Shown here piece after piece: positions 9,418 to 18,479 of a DNA stretch of 63,922 nucleotides. Position 1 is the first letter of the stretch; each line of letters opens with the position of its first letter. Origin of the DNA: Plastoroseomonas hellenica (GTDB lineage Bacteria; Pseudomonadota; Alphaproteobacteria; Acetobacterales; Acetobacteraceae); contig NZ_JAAGBB010000037.1 in assembly GCF_018129085.1 (NCBI RefSeq), positions 1 to 63,922 on the forward strand, given 5' to 3'. Both the position numbers and the translations under genes were made by a program. The notes under the pieces are model-generated. The model did not search any database. It saw nothing but the letters and a program-made list of their open reading frames with translations, and was not told the origin of the DNA.

Positions 9418-10581
9418 ATGCATCCCATGGCTTTGCATGTCGCCCCGGACGAGCATCGCGCGCGCATCGTCCGCGCCACCGCCCGGCTGCAGGAGCAAGG
9501 GCTGGCCGGGCTGCTCGTGTTCCGCCAGGAGAGCATGTACTGGCTGACCGGCTACGACACCGCCGGCTACTCCCAGTTCCAGGGCCTCTGGCTCGGCGCC
9601 GATGGCGGCCTGATGCTGCTGACCCGATCCTCCGATGTGCGGCAGGCGAAGCTGACCTCGATCATCGAGGATGTGCGCCTCTGGGTGGATGCCGCTGGCG
9701 CCAATCCGGCGGCGACACTGCGCGAGGCGATCGAGACGCGCATCCGGCCGGGCGATCGCATCGGCGTCGAATACGCCTCCGTCACGCTCAACGCGCAGCG
9801 CGGCAAGCTGCTGGACGCGGCCTTCGGTGCCGACGCCGTGCTGGAAGATGCCTCCACCCTGATCGCCGCGCTGGCGGTGGTGAAGTCCCCGGCCGAGCTC
9901 GCCCATGTGCGGCAGGCGGGGCGCATCGCTGACGAGGCCTGGCGCCGGGCCTTCGCCGCCTGCCGGCCCGGCGCGTCCGAATCCGACATCCTGGCCGAGA
10001 TCTACGCCACGGTGATCCGGGCCGGGGGCGACCCGGCGGCGGGTCGCTTCGTCTGCGGCGCCGGCGACAACGCCTTGCTCTGCCGCTACTTCACGGGCAA
10101 GGGCCGGATCGGCGAGACCGATCAGGTGAACATCGAATTCGCCGCCGCCTACCGGCACTACCATGTCGCGCTGATGCGCACCGCCCTGACCGGCAGCGCC
10201 ACGCCGTCGCAGCGCCGCATGCACGATGCCAATATCGAGGCGCTGGAGGCTTGCCGGCGGAAGCTGCGGCCCGGGTACACCTATGGCGACCTGTTCGACG
10301 CCCATGCCGCGGTGCTGGATCGCCATGGCTATCGGCATGCGCGGCTGAATGCCTGCGGCTACAGCCTCGGCATCTCCTATCCTCCGACCTGGATGGAGTG
10401 GCCCATGATCTATGCCGGCAACCCGGTGCCGCTGGAGCCGAACATGGTGGTGTTCATGCACATGATCCTGCTGGACAGCGAGACCAACCTCGCTATGTGC
10501 CTGGGCGAGACCTTCATTGTCACGGAAGGCGAGCCGGAGCGCCTGTCGGCGCTCAGCCACGACCTGCCGCTGGTGGCCTGA
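9418..10581 (+). CDS. M24-fold hydrolase, creatinase/ectoine-hydrolase-like, probably metal-free
   Basis: 387 residues: an N-terminal creatinase-type domain (about 1-150, with SMYWLTGYDTAGY) and a C-terminal pita-bread domain (about 160-380). In Xaa-Pro peptidases five ligands (Asp, Asp, His, Glu, Glu) bind two metals. Here the first Asp is Glu (VNIEF), the second is Ala (YHVALMRT) and the His is Tyr (CGYSLG); only the two late Glu remain (LEPNM, GETFIV). Creatinase and ectoine hydrolase DoeA are metal-free members with similar losses, and SLGISYPPTW resembles their signature. It likely cleaves a small amidine or amide rather than a peptide. It heads an operon with a Pot-type importer, which would supply its substrate. 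A second ATG at 9427 is a possible start. Confidence 0.8.
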   Translation: MHPMALHVAPDEHRARIVRATARLQEQGLAGLLVFRQESMYWLTGYDTAGYSQFQGLWLGADGGLMLLTRSSDVRQAKLTSIIEDVRLWVDAAGANPAATLREAIETRIRPGDRIGVEYASVTLNAQRGKLLDAAFGADAVLEDASTLIAALAVVKSPAELAHVRQAGRIADEAWRRAFAACRPGASESDILAEIYATVIRAGGDPAAGRFVCGAGDNALLCRYFTGKGRIGETDQVNIEFAAAYRHYHVALMRTALTGSATPSQRRMHDANIEALEACRRKLRPGYTYGDLFDAHAAVLDRHGYRHARLNACGYSLGISYPPTWMEWPMIYAGNPVPLEPNMVVFMHMILLDSETNLAMCLGETFIVTEGEPERLSALSHDLPLVA

Positions 10582-10589
10582 CCGCGGCG

Positions 10590-11657
10590 ATGATGGAAGG
10601 CGGGCAGGCGGTCGAGATCCAGGCGCTGCGCAAGCGCTTCGGTGCCGTGGTCGCGCTGGATGGCGTCTCGCTCACGGTACGGCCTGGTGAGTTCATGGCG
10701 CTGCTGGGGCCGAGCGGCTCCGGCAAGACGACCATCCTGATGGCCGTGGCGGGATTCGAACGTGCGGACTCCGGCCATATCCTGATCGGCGGCCGCGCCA
10801 TCGACCGGCTGCCGCCGCATCGGCGCGACATCGGCATGGTGTTCCAGCGCTACGCGCTGTTCCCGCATATGAGTGTCGCCGAGAACCTGGCCTACCCGTT
10901 GCGCCGCCGCGGTGTCGCGTCGTCCGAGCTCGCCCGGCGCGTCGAGGAGACGCTGTCGCTGGTGAAGCTTGAAGGCTATGGCGGGCGCGGCATTGACCAG
11001 CTCTCCGGCGGCCAGCAGCAGCGGGTCGCCATCGCCCGCGCTCTGATCTTCCGCCCGGCCGTCCTGCTGATGGACGAGCCGATGAGCGCGCTCGACAAGA
11101 AGCTGCGCGAGCACATGCAGATGGAGCTGCGCCTGCTGCACCGCGAACTCGGCGCCACCATCATCCTGGTGACCCATGACCAGGAGGAGGCGCTGTCGAT
11201 GGCCGACCGCGTCGCGCTACTGCATGAAGGGCGGATGCGCCAGGTCGGCACGCCGGCCGAACTCTATCGGAATCCCGCGGACGCCTTCGTCGCCGGCTTC
11301 ATCGGGCGCAACAACTTCCTGCCGATCGCGGACGGCGCGCCGCCGCGCGTGCAAGGCTTTGCCGGCCCACTGGGCGCCGCCCTGGCCGAGGGCAGCGCGC
11401 CGCCGGTCGGGGGGCATCTGCTGGCCATCCGGCCCGAGCATCTCGCGCTGCGGGCGCCAGACGCGGAGGGCGAGCCCTGCCGCATCGTCGAAGTCGCCTT
11501 CGGTGGTGCCCGGCAATCGGTGCTGGCCGAGGTGGCCGGGCACCGCGTGACGATCGAGGCGCCGGCCACGGAGCGCCTCTGGCGGCCGGGCGAGGCGGCC
11601 TCCCTCGGCTTCCATCCGCGGACCGCCCGGATCTTCCCACCATCCGACCAACACTGA
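10590..11657 (+). CDS. ABC importer ATP-binding protein, PotA-like
   Basis: 355 residues. Walker A GPSGSGKT lies at 40-47, followed by the Q loop in MVFQRYALFPHM, the signature LSGGQQQR, Walker B VLLMDEPMSALD and the switch His in LVTHDQEEA. The last third is a TOBE domain (about 250-350, with LLAIRPEHLAL) as in spermidine/putrescine and Fbp-type importers. It starts 8 bp after the hydrolase stop, and a binding protein and a double permease follow, so it is the energy unit of that importer. Two adjacent ATG codons (10590 and 10593) are possible starts. Confidence 0.92.
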   Translation: MMEGGQAVEIQALRKRFGAVVALDGVSLTVRPGEFMALLGPSGSGKTTILMAVAGFERADSGHILIGGRAIDRLPPHRRDIGMVFQRYALFPHMSVAENLAYPLRRRGVASSELARRVEETLSLVKLEGYGGRGIDQLSGGQQQRVAIARALIFRPAVLLMDEPMSALDKKLREHMQMELRLLHRELGATIILVTHDQEEALSMADRVALLHEGRMRQVGTPAELYRNPADAFVAGFIGRNNFLPIADGAPPRVQGFAGPLGAALAEGSAPPVGGHLLAIRPEHLALRAPDAEGEPCRIVEVAFGGARQSVLAEVAGHRVTIEAPATERLWRPGEAASLGFHPRTARIFPPSDQH

Positions 11658-11665
11658 CTACGCCC

Positions 11666-11692
11666 ACATCGACCACGCCGACATCGACCACG
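11666..11692 (+). repeat. 15-bp direct repeat between ATPase and binding-protein genes
   Basis: ACATCGACCACG occurs at 11666-11677 and again at 11681-11692, a period of 15 bp, just upstream of the AAGGAG that serves the next gene. It may be a slippage product; no function is seen. Confidence 0.5.
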
Positions 11693-11706
11693 AAGGAGCG
11701 ACGACG

Positions 11707-12816
11707 ATGCGCCTCGATCTCAGCCGCCGGCGGCTTCTGGCAACCGCAGCCCTCAGCGGTGCCGTGGCCGGCCTCGCCCGCCCCGCCATCGCCCAGAACA
11801 GCCTGCGCGGCACCGGCAGCGTGATCGTGCATTTCGGCGGCGGCAGCATGGGCGAAGCGCAGCGCATCGCCTATTCAGAACCCTTCCAGGCCGAGACCGG
11901 CATCCGCGTCATCCACCAGGCGGGCGTCGCCGCCGGCGTGCAGCGCGCCGCCATCCTGGCCGGCGCGCCGAAGCATGACGTCGCCAACATCTCCGGCGGA
12001 TCCATGGCGGCCTTCGAACAGGATGGGCTGCTGCAGCCGGTCGACTACGGCTATTGGGCCCCGCAGAACCGCGCCGGCTATGACCTCGTTCCCGCCTCGC
12101 AGTTCAACGTGCCGGCGATGCTCTATTCGATGGTCGTCGCCTTCGACCAGCAGCGCTACGCCAGCCGCGCACCCGAGAGCTGGGCGGATCTCTGGAACCT
12201 GCGGGACTTCCCCGGCCGGCGCACGCTCGCCGCCGGCACCAACGCCGCCGATGGCGCGAGCTATGAGATCGCGTTGCTGGCCGATGGCGTGAAGCCGGAA
12301 GATCTCTACCCGATCGACTGGGAACGGGCGCTGCGCAGCCTGGACCGGCTGCGCGCCGATGTCGTGAAGTGGTGGGCGAACGGGGCGGAATCCGTGCAGC
12401 TCCAGGTGGACCGGCAGGCGACGATCGGCAGCGCCTGGAACGGCCGCATCGACGGCGCCAACGAACAGGGCGCCCGCATCGGTAAGAGCTGGAACCAGGG
12501 CATCCTGCAATGGGCGGGATGGGCGATCCCGCGCGGCGCCACGAACAGCGAGAACGCACAGAAGTACATCGCCTTCATGAGCCGGCCGGAGCCGCAGGCG
12601 CGCTTTTCCGAGATCATCACCTATGGCCCGACCAATGCGCTGGCGTTCAACCACATCCCGGCCGAGCGCGCCGCGCTACTGCCGACCGCGCCGGCGGTGA
12701 AGGACCGGCAGATCGTGCAGAACTACACCTTCTGGAACACCGTCGACGCCAGCGGCCAGACCGGGCTCCGCCGCGCCATCGCGGAGTGGGAGCGCTGGAT
12801 CGCCGCACGGCGTTGA
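11707..12816 (+). CDS. Periplasmic solute-binding protein, PotD/spermidine-putrescine type
   Basis: 369 residues. The N-terminus SRRRLLATAALSGAV has a twin-arginine signal and a cleavage site after ARPAIA. The mature protein is a class of extracellular binding protein with the motifs VIVHFGGGSMGEAQ, FEQDGLLQPVDY and WADLWNLRDFPGRRTL. It captures the substrate and presents it to the fused permease encoded next. AAGGAG lies 8 nt before the ATG. Family members bind polyamines, iron or small nitrogen compounds; the linked hydrolase points to a nitrogenous compound, but this is inference. Confidence 0.9.
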   Translation: MRLDLSRRRLLATAALSGAVAGLARPAIAQNSLRGTGSVIVHFGGGSMGEAQRIAYSEPFQAETGIRVIHQAGVAAGVQRAAILAGAPKHDVANISGGSMAAFEQDGLLQPVDYGYWAPQNRAGYDLVPASQFNVPAMLYSMVVAFDQQRYASRAPESWADLWNLRDFPGRRTLAAGTNAADGASYEIALLADGVKPEDLYPIDWERALRSLDRLRADVVKWWANGAESVQLQVDRQATIGSAWNGRIDGANEQGARIGKSWNQGILQWAGWAIPRGATNSENAQKYIAFMSRPEPQARFSEIITYGPTNALAFNHIPAERAALLPTAPAVKDRQIVQNYTFWNTVDASGQTGLRRAIAEWERWIAARR

Positions 12817-12832
12817 GCGCGGGGCCGGTCGC

Positions 12833-14587
12833 GTGATGGGCGGAATGACAGGGCGGGATCGACAACGGGCGGCGCTGCTGCTGCCTGCCCTGCTGCTGCT
12901 CGCCCTCGGATTCCTGGCGCCGCTGGCGACGGTGGCGTGGACCAGCCTGCGGCGTGCCGGGCATTTCAGCCTCGCGGCCTATGCCGAGATCCTGGCCTCG
13001 CCGGTCTTCCTCGACATCCTGCTGCGCACCCTCTGGATGGCGGTGCTGGTCACGGCACTCTGCGCGGCACTCGGCTACCCCTTCGCCTATTGTGTCGCCA
13101 CCCGGGCGCGGCGGCACGCCGGGCTGATCATGGCGCTGGTCACGGTGCCCTACCTGACCAGCATCCTCATCCGCTCCTATGCCTGGGTTGCCATCCTCGG
13201 CGGCGGCGGGCTGGTGAACCGCACGCTGATCGCGCTTGGGTTGATCGAGGACCCGCTGCAACTCGTCTTCAACAGCTTCGGCAGCTATGTGGGGATGGTG
13301 CATATCCTGCTGCCGATGATGGTGCTGCCACTCTATGCGGCGATGCGTCGCATCGACGGGGCGCTGCTGCTGGCCGGGCGCGGTCTGGGCGGCGGGCCGA
13401 TGCCCGTCTTCGTGACGGTCTTCCTGCCGTTGTCGCTGCCGGGCCTCGCGGCGGGCTCGGCGCTGGTCTTCCTCAGCGCGCTCGGATTCTACATCGCGCC
13501 GGCGCTGCTGGGCGCGCCGGGCGACTACATGCTAGCCCAGGCGATCGAGGTGCGCGTCGCGACACTCGCGGAATTTGACGTCGCCGCCGGGCTGTCCTGC
13601 ATCCTGCTGGTGCTGGTGGGCGGCTTCCTGATGCTCTTCCGCCGCCGCATCGTCTCGCTCGCCGATGACCCCGCGTCGACGCCCGCGCGCGTTGTCGGGG
13701 TCGCCGGGCTGCGGCCCGCATGCGCCGCCAGCGCGATCGGCGCCGTCCCGGGCCTGCGTGCGGCACTGAACGCGATGGGCGATGCCGTCGCGCCGCTGGC
13801 GGGGCCGCTGCTCCATCTCCATGGCGCGGCGCTGCTCGTCTTCATGCTCGCACCGATGCTGGTAGTCGTGCTGATCGCCTGCAGCAGCGCGCCCTATCTG
13901 ACCTTCCCGCCCCCCGGCTATTCCTGGCGCTGGTTCATGGCGTTGCTCGACGATGCGAACTGGCTGGAAGCGGCCTGGTTCAGCCTCACGGTCTCCACGG
14001 CCGCGGCGGTCGCGGCGCTGGCGATCGGCACCCCCTTCGCCTTCGGGCTGGCCCGCGGGCGCTTCGGTGGGCGGCGGCTGCTCTGGCTGCTGGCGGTGTC
14101 GCCCATGATCCTGCCGCACATCGTCATCGGCCTCGGGCTGTTCTTCACCTTCGTGGCGCTCGGCCTCAACGGTCATCCCGTGAGTTTCTGGCTCGCTTAC
14201 ACCGTCATCGGGCTCCCCTATGTGGTGATCATCCTGCTCTCGGCGCTCGGCCGTTTCGATGTCGACCTGGAGCGCGCGGCCGCCAATCTCGGCGCGGCGC
14301 CGATGACCGCCTTCCGCACCGTGACGCTGCCGCTGCTCGCCGCGTCCTTCGTGACCGCCTTCCTCTTCGCCTTCCTCAGCGGCTTCGACGACCTGATCAT
14401 CGGCCTGTTCCTCAGCTCGCCGCGCGGCACCACGCTGGCGATCCGTATGTGGGAGGATATCCGGCTGGAGATCAGCCCGAAGACGGCGGTCGTCGGCGTG
14501 GTGCAACTCGGGGTGCTGCTGGTCGCGATGACCTTGCCAATGCTGCGGACCATGCTGCCGCGTCGGAGGGTGCGAACGGAGGCGTGA
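12833..14587 (+). CDS. Fused double ABC permease, PotB-PotC type
   Basis: 584 residues, about twice the length of one permease. The first half (about 1-270) is PotB-like, with six predicted helices and a coupling loop around RGLGGGPMPVFVTVFLPL. A linker of about 50 residues with an extra hydrophobic segment joins it to a PotC-like half (about 320-584) whose coupling loop is ANLGAAPMTAFRTVTLPLL. One chain can therefore form the whole transmembrane channel. GTG at 12833, ATG at 12836 and ATG at 12845 are possible starts. A diverged copy of the last 107 residues lies at 39798-40121. Confidence 0.88.
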   Translation: MMGGMTGRDRQRAALLLPALLLLALGFLAPLATVAWTSLRRAGHFSLAAYAEILASPVFLDILLRTLWMAVLVTALCAALGYPFAYCVATRARRHAGLIMALVTVPYLTSILIRSYAWVAILGGGGLVNRTLIALGLIEDPLQLVFNSFGSYVGMVHILLPMMVLPLYAAMRRIDGALLLAGRGLGGGPMPVFVTVFLPLSLPGLAAGSALVFLSALGFYIAPALLGAPGDYMLAQAIEVRVATLAEFDVAAGLSCILLVLVGGFLMLFRRRIVSLADDPASTPARVVGVAGLRPACAASAIGAVPGLRAALNAMGDAVAPLAGPLLHLHGAALLVFMLAPMLVVVLIACSSAPYLTFPPPGYSWRWFMALLDDANWLEAAWFSLTVSTAAAVAALAIGTPFAFGLARGRFGGRRLLWLLAVSPMILPHIVIGLGLFFTFVALGLNGHPVSFWLAYTVIGLPYVVIILLSALGRFDVDLERAAANLGAAPMTAFRTVTLPLLAASFVTAFLFAFLSGFDDLIIGLFLSSPRGTTLAIRMWEDIRLEISPKTAVVGVVQLGVLLVAMTLPMLRTMLPRRRVRTEA

Positions 14588-14602
14588 TGGTGCTGCCGCG
14601 CG

Positions 14603-14840
14603 TCAGGCGGCCGCCGTCAGCGCCGGGCGCCGCCCCCGCCATGGCGCCGCACGCTCATAGGCATCCCCGGCGCGCAGCACGGCCGCCGCATCGAACAATC
14701 GGCCCACGATCTACAGCGACAAACGCATGCAATCGGCGTCGAAGCCCGTGCAGCGCGCGAGGGCCGGGTTGCCCGAGACATCGGGCGCACGGCAGGAGGT
14801 GCGGCGGCGACAGCTTTGGCTGCAGACAGGGCGTGAAATG
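14603..14840 (-). pseudogene. C-terminal remnant of an amidase-signature gene
   Basis: Read on the minus strand, the DNA encodes PDVSGNPALARCTGFDAD, then a stop, then IVGRLFDAAAVLRAGDAYE and a proper stop at 14603. These match the end of amidase-signature enzymes (NVSGNPALSL...LQIVGRPFDEATVLRAAHAYE). The CAG codon of the conserved LQIVGR motif has become TAG. Upstream of about 14840 no amidase similarity is visible, so the gene lacks its catalytic part. It converges on the fused permease with 15 bp between the stop codons. Confidence 0.75.
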
Positions 14841-15049
14841 CGGGTCTTCGCGATTGAACCGATCGTCGCCCTCAGGTTCGCGCTAACGGCGGCGGGACAG
14901 GCGCCGCGTCGAGCGGCCTTCTGCGGCGGCGCATGCCCGACGGCTTTCGAAGAGCTCATCTAAGGCGTCGAGTGCCAGGCCATTGCTGCGAGGTTGCCGT
15001 CAATTGACGAACACCGTCGGACCGACGTCGCCTTGCTCTCGACCCGATA

Positions 15050-15946
15050 TTAGCGCCGCCTCATCAGCGCAGCGGAAAGCGTCGCCGCGAAGGACTCAAC
15101 CGCCGGAGGCAATCGACGCCCACGTCGCGCCAGCAGCGCGATATGTCCCTGGCGGAAGCGCGGCAGCAGGAGCGGCACCACCACGAGCTGGCCGGATCGC
15201 ACCTGTGCCGACGCACGCTGACCTGAGAAGAGCGCGACGCCGCCCCGGGTCGCCACGAACGCGCCCACGAGCGTGGCGGAGTTCGTCTCGAGCGACGGCC
15301 GCAGGGTCAGCCCCGCTGCGTGACATGCGGCGTCGATCAGGCGCCGGCTGCCACCATTGGGCATCGGCAGGGCGAGCGGCCAGTTCAGCAGGTCAGAAAG
15401 CTTCGCGCCGGGCGATGTCGTGAGAGGGTGGTCCGGACTGCAGAGCACCTCCAGCGGCTGTGGCGCGGAGGCCAGCACCGCCACATCCGGATCCGGCAGC
15501 TGATTGAAGGCAATGCCGAGGTGGCAAAGCCCGTCGCGAACCGCCGGCAGTATTGTCTCCGACCCCGCAATGCTGATGTCCATCGTGATGCCGGGATAGC
15601 GCTGCATGAACCCCGTATAGACCTCCGGCAGCGAGGACACCGCGAACCCTTCGATGGTGCGTAGGACCACATGGCCGCGCTTCAGGCCACGCAGGGAGGC
15701 CATGTCGGCATCGAGCCGCTGCTCCTGCAACGCCGCCTCTCGAGCGTGGCTCAACAGGATCTCACCCGCCGAGCTCAACGCCATGCCGCGCGGCCCGCGG
15801 ATGAACAGCTGGGCGCCGAGCCGCTGCTCCAACTTCAGGATCTGCCGGCTGACCGCCGACTGCGCGACATGCAGCTGCTCGCACGCCTCCCGGATGGAGC
15901 CCGTCTGCGCGACGGCGAGAAAGTAGCGAAGACCAGGCGGGAGCAT
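15050..15946 (-). CDS. LysR-family transcriptional regulator
   Basis: 298 residues. The winged helix (about 5-65) reads LRYFLAVAQTGSIREACEQLHVAQSAVSRQI; the effector domain (about 90-295) has GITMDISIAGSETI and the FVATRGGVALFSG segment of the CbbR/GltC-like group. It diverges from a TctC binding protein and a flavin monooxygenase with a 102-bp gap holding a T-N11-A site, so it is their likely activator. Its stop is about 220 bp from the amidase remnant. Confidence 0.88.
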   Translation of the reverse strand: MLPPGLRYFLAVAQTGSIREACEQLHVAQSAVSRQILKLEQRLGAQLFIRGPRGMALSSAGEILLSHAREAALQEQRLDADMASLRGLKRGHVVLRTIEGFAVSSLPEVYTGFMQRYPGITMDISIAGSETILPAVRDGLCHLGIAFNQLPDPDVAVLASAPQPLEVLCSPDHPLTTSPGAKLSDLLNWPLALPMPNGGSRRLIDAACHAAGLTLRPSLETNSATLVGAFVATRGGVALFSGQRASAQVRSGQLVVVPLLLPRFRQGHIALLARRGRRLPPAVESFAATLSAALMRRR

Positions 15947-15956
15947 TCAGCTGCCT

Positions 15957-15969
15957 TGCCGAAATGGCA
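15957..15969. promoter_or_regulatory. Candidate LysR box
   Basis: TGCCGAAATGGCA fits the T-N11-A rule for LysR regulators and contains the inverted arms TGCC and GGCA. It lies 11 bp before the LysR start and about 80 bp before the tctC-like gene. Confidence 0.45.
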
Positions 15970-16048
15970 TGTTGCACTGCGATAATCGGCACTTGTTCGC
16001 AGGCTGTCAAAGACGGCTCGATGTCGGGGACAGGCATGGGGCAGTGGC

Positions 16049-17008
16049 ATGCGCATGGGTCGACGAGGCCTTCTGAGCACGGGGTTGACACTGACCATGC
16101 CCAGCCTGGCGGCCGCCGAGGCATTCCCCGAGCGTCCCATGCGAATGATCGTCCCCTCGGCGCCAGGGGGCAGTCTCGACATGCTCGCGCGCGCCATCTC
16201 CAGGAAGCTCGGCGAAATGCGGGGCTGGTCAATGGTGGTGGAAAACCGGAGTGGCGGGGGCGGAAGCATCGGCATGGATGCCGTCGCCAAGGCACGACCC
16301 GATGGCTACACCCTTCTGATCGCCAGCGAGCCGCTCACGGTCAACCCGAGCGTCATGCCGAACCTGCCGTTCGATCCCGTCCGCGATCTCGCGCCGCTCA
16401 CGCTTGTGGCCACACTGTCGCAAGTCCTGGCCGTCGGAAGGGACAGCCCCCTGCGCAGCTTTGCGGATTTCATTGCGGCGGCCACCGGTGGTCGCGACAT
16501 CACCATCGGCCATTCCGGCGCGACCTCGCCTGGGCGCATGACGACGGCACTGCTGGAGCTGGCCGGAGTGAAGGTCACGCCGGTCACCTATCGCGGTGGG
16601 GGGCACGCGGTGCAGGACGCGGTCGCTGGAACGCTCGACGGCACGATCGTCACCCTGCCGGCCACGCTGCCATTTCTCGCCGATGGATCGCTGCGGGCGC
16701 TGGCGATCACCAGCGCAGCGCGCAGCCCCTTCGTACCCGAGGTTCCAACCATGTCGGAAACCCTGCCGGAGGTGATCGTCAACAGCTGGCAGGCCCTGTT
16801 CGTGCCGAGCGGCGTACCGGCGGACATCATGACCAGGCTGCACAGCGCGATCACCGCGGCGATCCGGTCACCCGAACTCGACAAGCTCCTCAAGGATCAG
16901 GCCTTCGAGCCGGTTGCCGGCCCTCCGGAGGAGCTCGGCGCGATGGTGCTCGAGGAGATCCCGAAGTGGCGCCGCGTCGTCCAACAAACCGGGATGCGGG
17001 TCGACTAG
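16049..17008 (+). CDS. Bug/TctC-family periplasmic binding protein
   Basis: 319 residues with a signal peptide ending near LAAAEA. The family signatures are present: RPMRMIVPSAPGGSLDMLAR, VVENRSGGGGSIGMDAVAKARPDGYTLL and PVTYRGGGHAVQDAVAG. TctC proteins bind small carboxylates, amides or nicotinate-like compounds in the periplasm for TctAB transporters or for signalling. No tctA or tctB lies in the window. It is followed by a flavin monooxygenase 46 bp downstream and diverges from a LysR gene. No strong ribosome binding site precedes the ATG. Confidence 0.9.
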   Translation: MRMGRRGLLSTGLTLTMPSLAAAEAFPERPMRMIVPSAPGGSLDMLARAISRKLGEMRGWSMVVENRSGGGGSIGMDAVAKARPDGYTLLIASEPLTVNPSVMPNLPFDPVRDLAPLTLVATLSQVLAVGRDSPLRSFADFIAAATGGRDITIGHSGATSPGRMTTALLELAGVKVTPVTYRGGGHAVQDAVAGTLDGTIVTLPATLPFLADGSLRALAITSAARSPFVPEVPTMSETLPEVIVNSWQALFVPSGVPADIMTRLHSAITAAIRSPELDKLLKDQAFEPVAGPPEELGAMVLEEIPKWRRVVQQTGMRVD

Positions 17009-17054
17009 TGCATCGCCGCACGCTGGCGGCCAAACACCTGCTTGGGAAGACGCT

Positions 17055-18353
17055 ATGAGCAGCTCGCCTTTTCATCTCGCATGGTTCCTTTCGCGCGGCT
17101 ACGGGCCGAAAGGTTGGCGCCACGACTGGGCGGGCGATCAGCGACGCTGGATGATGCCGGACCTCTTCCAGGATCTGGCGCGCAGCATGGAGCGCGCCTG
17201 CTTCGACTACATGATCATCGAGGACAGCTGCAACGTCCCCTACACCTACCAAGGGACCCACGACACGTATCTGAAGTACGCAGCGGGAGCGCCTAAGCTG
17301 GACCCCGCCGTGCTCGTTCCCTGGCTGACGATGGCAACCAAGAAGCTCGGTATCATTCCCACGCTCTCTACCAGCGAGTACCCGCCGTTTCTTCTGGCGC
17401 GCCTGGTGAACTCCCTCGATCACGTGACGGAAGGCCGCGTTGGCTGGAACATCGTCACGGGCAGCAATGATGGCGGAGCGCAGAACTACGGGCGCGACAA
17501 GCACCACCTCCACGATGAGCGTTACGAAATCGCCGATGAGTTCACGTCGATCGTCACGCAGCTCTGGGAGGGCTGGGAGCCGGACGCCGTTGTGCTCGAT
17601 CGTGATCGCCATCTCTTCGCCGACGGCAGCAAGGTCCGCGCTCTCGATCATAAGGGGAAGTATTTCAGCGTCCGCGGCCCACTCAGCGCACCACGCTCGC
17701 CGCAGGGCCGGCCGGTGCTATGCCAGGCCGGCGGATCGCCGCGCGGCCAGCGCTTCGCCGCACGATGGGCCGACACCATCATCACCAACGCGACGAGCGT
17801 CTCGGCGATGAAGGCGTATCGGCAGGAAATCCACCACCTCGCCGAGGCTGAAGGGCGTGACCCGCGATCCATCAAGGTCCTCTTCCTGGCCTACCCGATC
17901 ATCGACGTTTCCATCGAGGCCGCGCGCGATCGACGCAATCGCGAGCTTGCGGATGCGGCGGCGCATCTGGATATGAGCCTCGCCATGATGGCCCGCATCA
18001 GTGGCATTGACTTTTCAAAGTTCGACCTGGACGAGCCACTGCCCGATCTGACCTCAAACGGCCATCAGTCGAGCACCGCCGCGTATGCCGGCCGGACGCC
18101 GCGCGAGATCGCTCTGGGATACGCCACAAAGTCAGGGATCGACTACACTGGTACGGTCGACCACGTCGCAGGCATGATGGCGGAAATCATGCAGGAAGTC
18201 GGAGGCGACGGCTTTCTGATCTTCAACGGCGAGTTCACCCGCCGCTACGTCGCCGAAATTTGCGACGGCCTGGTACCAGAGCTGCAGCGGCGCGGTCTCG
18301 TGAAGCGGCGCTACGCCCACGACACGTTTCGCGAGAATCTCCTGGAGTTCTGA
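17055..18353 (+). CDS. FMN-dependent monooxygenase, NtaA/SnaA/DszA family
   Basis: 432 residues from the ATG at 17055, with GGGAAG 5 nt upstream. This is a luciferase-like TIM barrel: HLAWFLSRGYGPKGWRH at the start, FDYMIIEDSCNVPYTYQG, the flavin region EGRVGWNIVTGSNDGGAQNYG and PQGRPVLCQAGGSPRGQRFA. Family members use reduced FMN from a partner reductase to cleave C-N or C-S bonds (nitrilotriacetate, EDTA, dibenzothiophene sulfone). No flavin reductase is nearby. Coupling with the upstream TctC suggests that it acts on the imported compound. Confidence 0.9.
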   Translation: MSSSPFHLAWFLSRGYGPKGWRHDWAGDQRRWMMPDLFQDLARSMERACFDYMIIEDSCNVPYTYQGTHDTYLKYAAGAPKLDPAVLVPWLTMATKKLGIIPTLSTSEYPPFLLARLVNSLDHVTEGRVGWNIVTGSNDGGAQNYGRDKHHLHDERYEIADEFTSIVTQLWEGWEPDAVVLDRDRHLFADGSKVRALDHKGKYFSVRGPLSAPRSPQGRPVLCQAGGSPRGQRFAARWADTIITNATSVSAMKAYRQEIHHLAEAEGRDPRSIKVLFLAYPIIDVSIEAARDRRNRELADAAAHLDMSLAMMARISGIDFSKFDLDEPLPDLTSNGHQSSTAAYAGRTPREIALGYATKSGIDYTGTVDHVAGMMAEIMQEVGGDGFLIFNGEFTRRYVAEICDGLVPELQRRGLVKRRYAHDTFRENLLEF

Positions 18354-18360
18354 CGCCCCT

Positions 18361-18374
18361 GCACCGCGCGGTGC
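18361..18374 (+). terminator. 14-bp palindrome after the monooxygenase
   Basis: GCACCGCGCGGTGC is an exact inverted repeat 7 bp after the stop codon. It can form a short GC stem but has no U tract, so a terminator role is only possible. Confidence 0.25.
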
Positions 18375-18479
18375 GCGAGCGTGCCGAGACGCGATTGTAC
18401 GCTGGAAGTTGCCCACCGCTGTCGAGTGCTCGCGACGCCGTCCGTGCGGTAGGCTCCGCTGTCCGGGTGGCGGCGCGCC

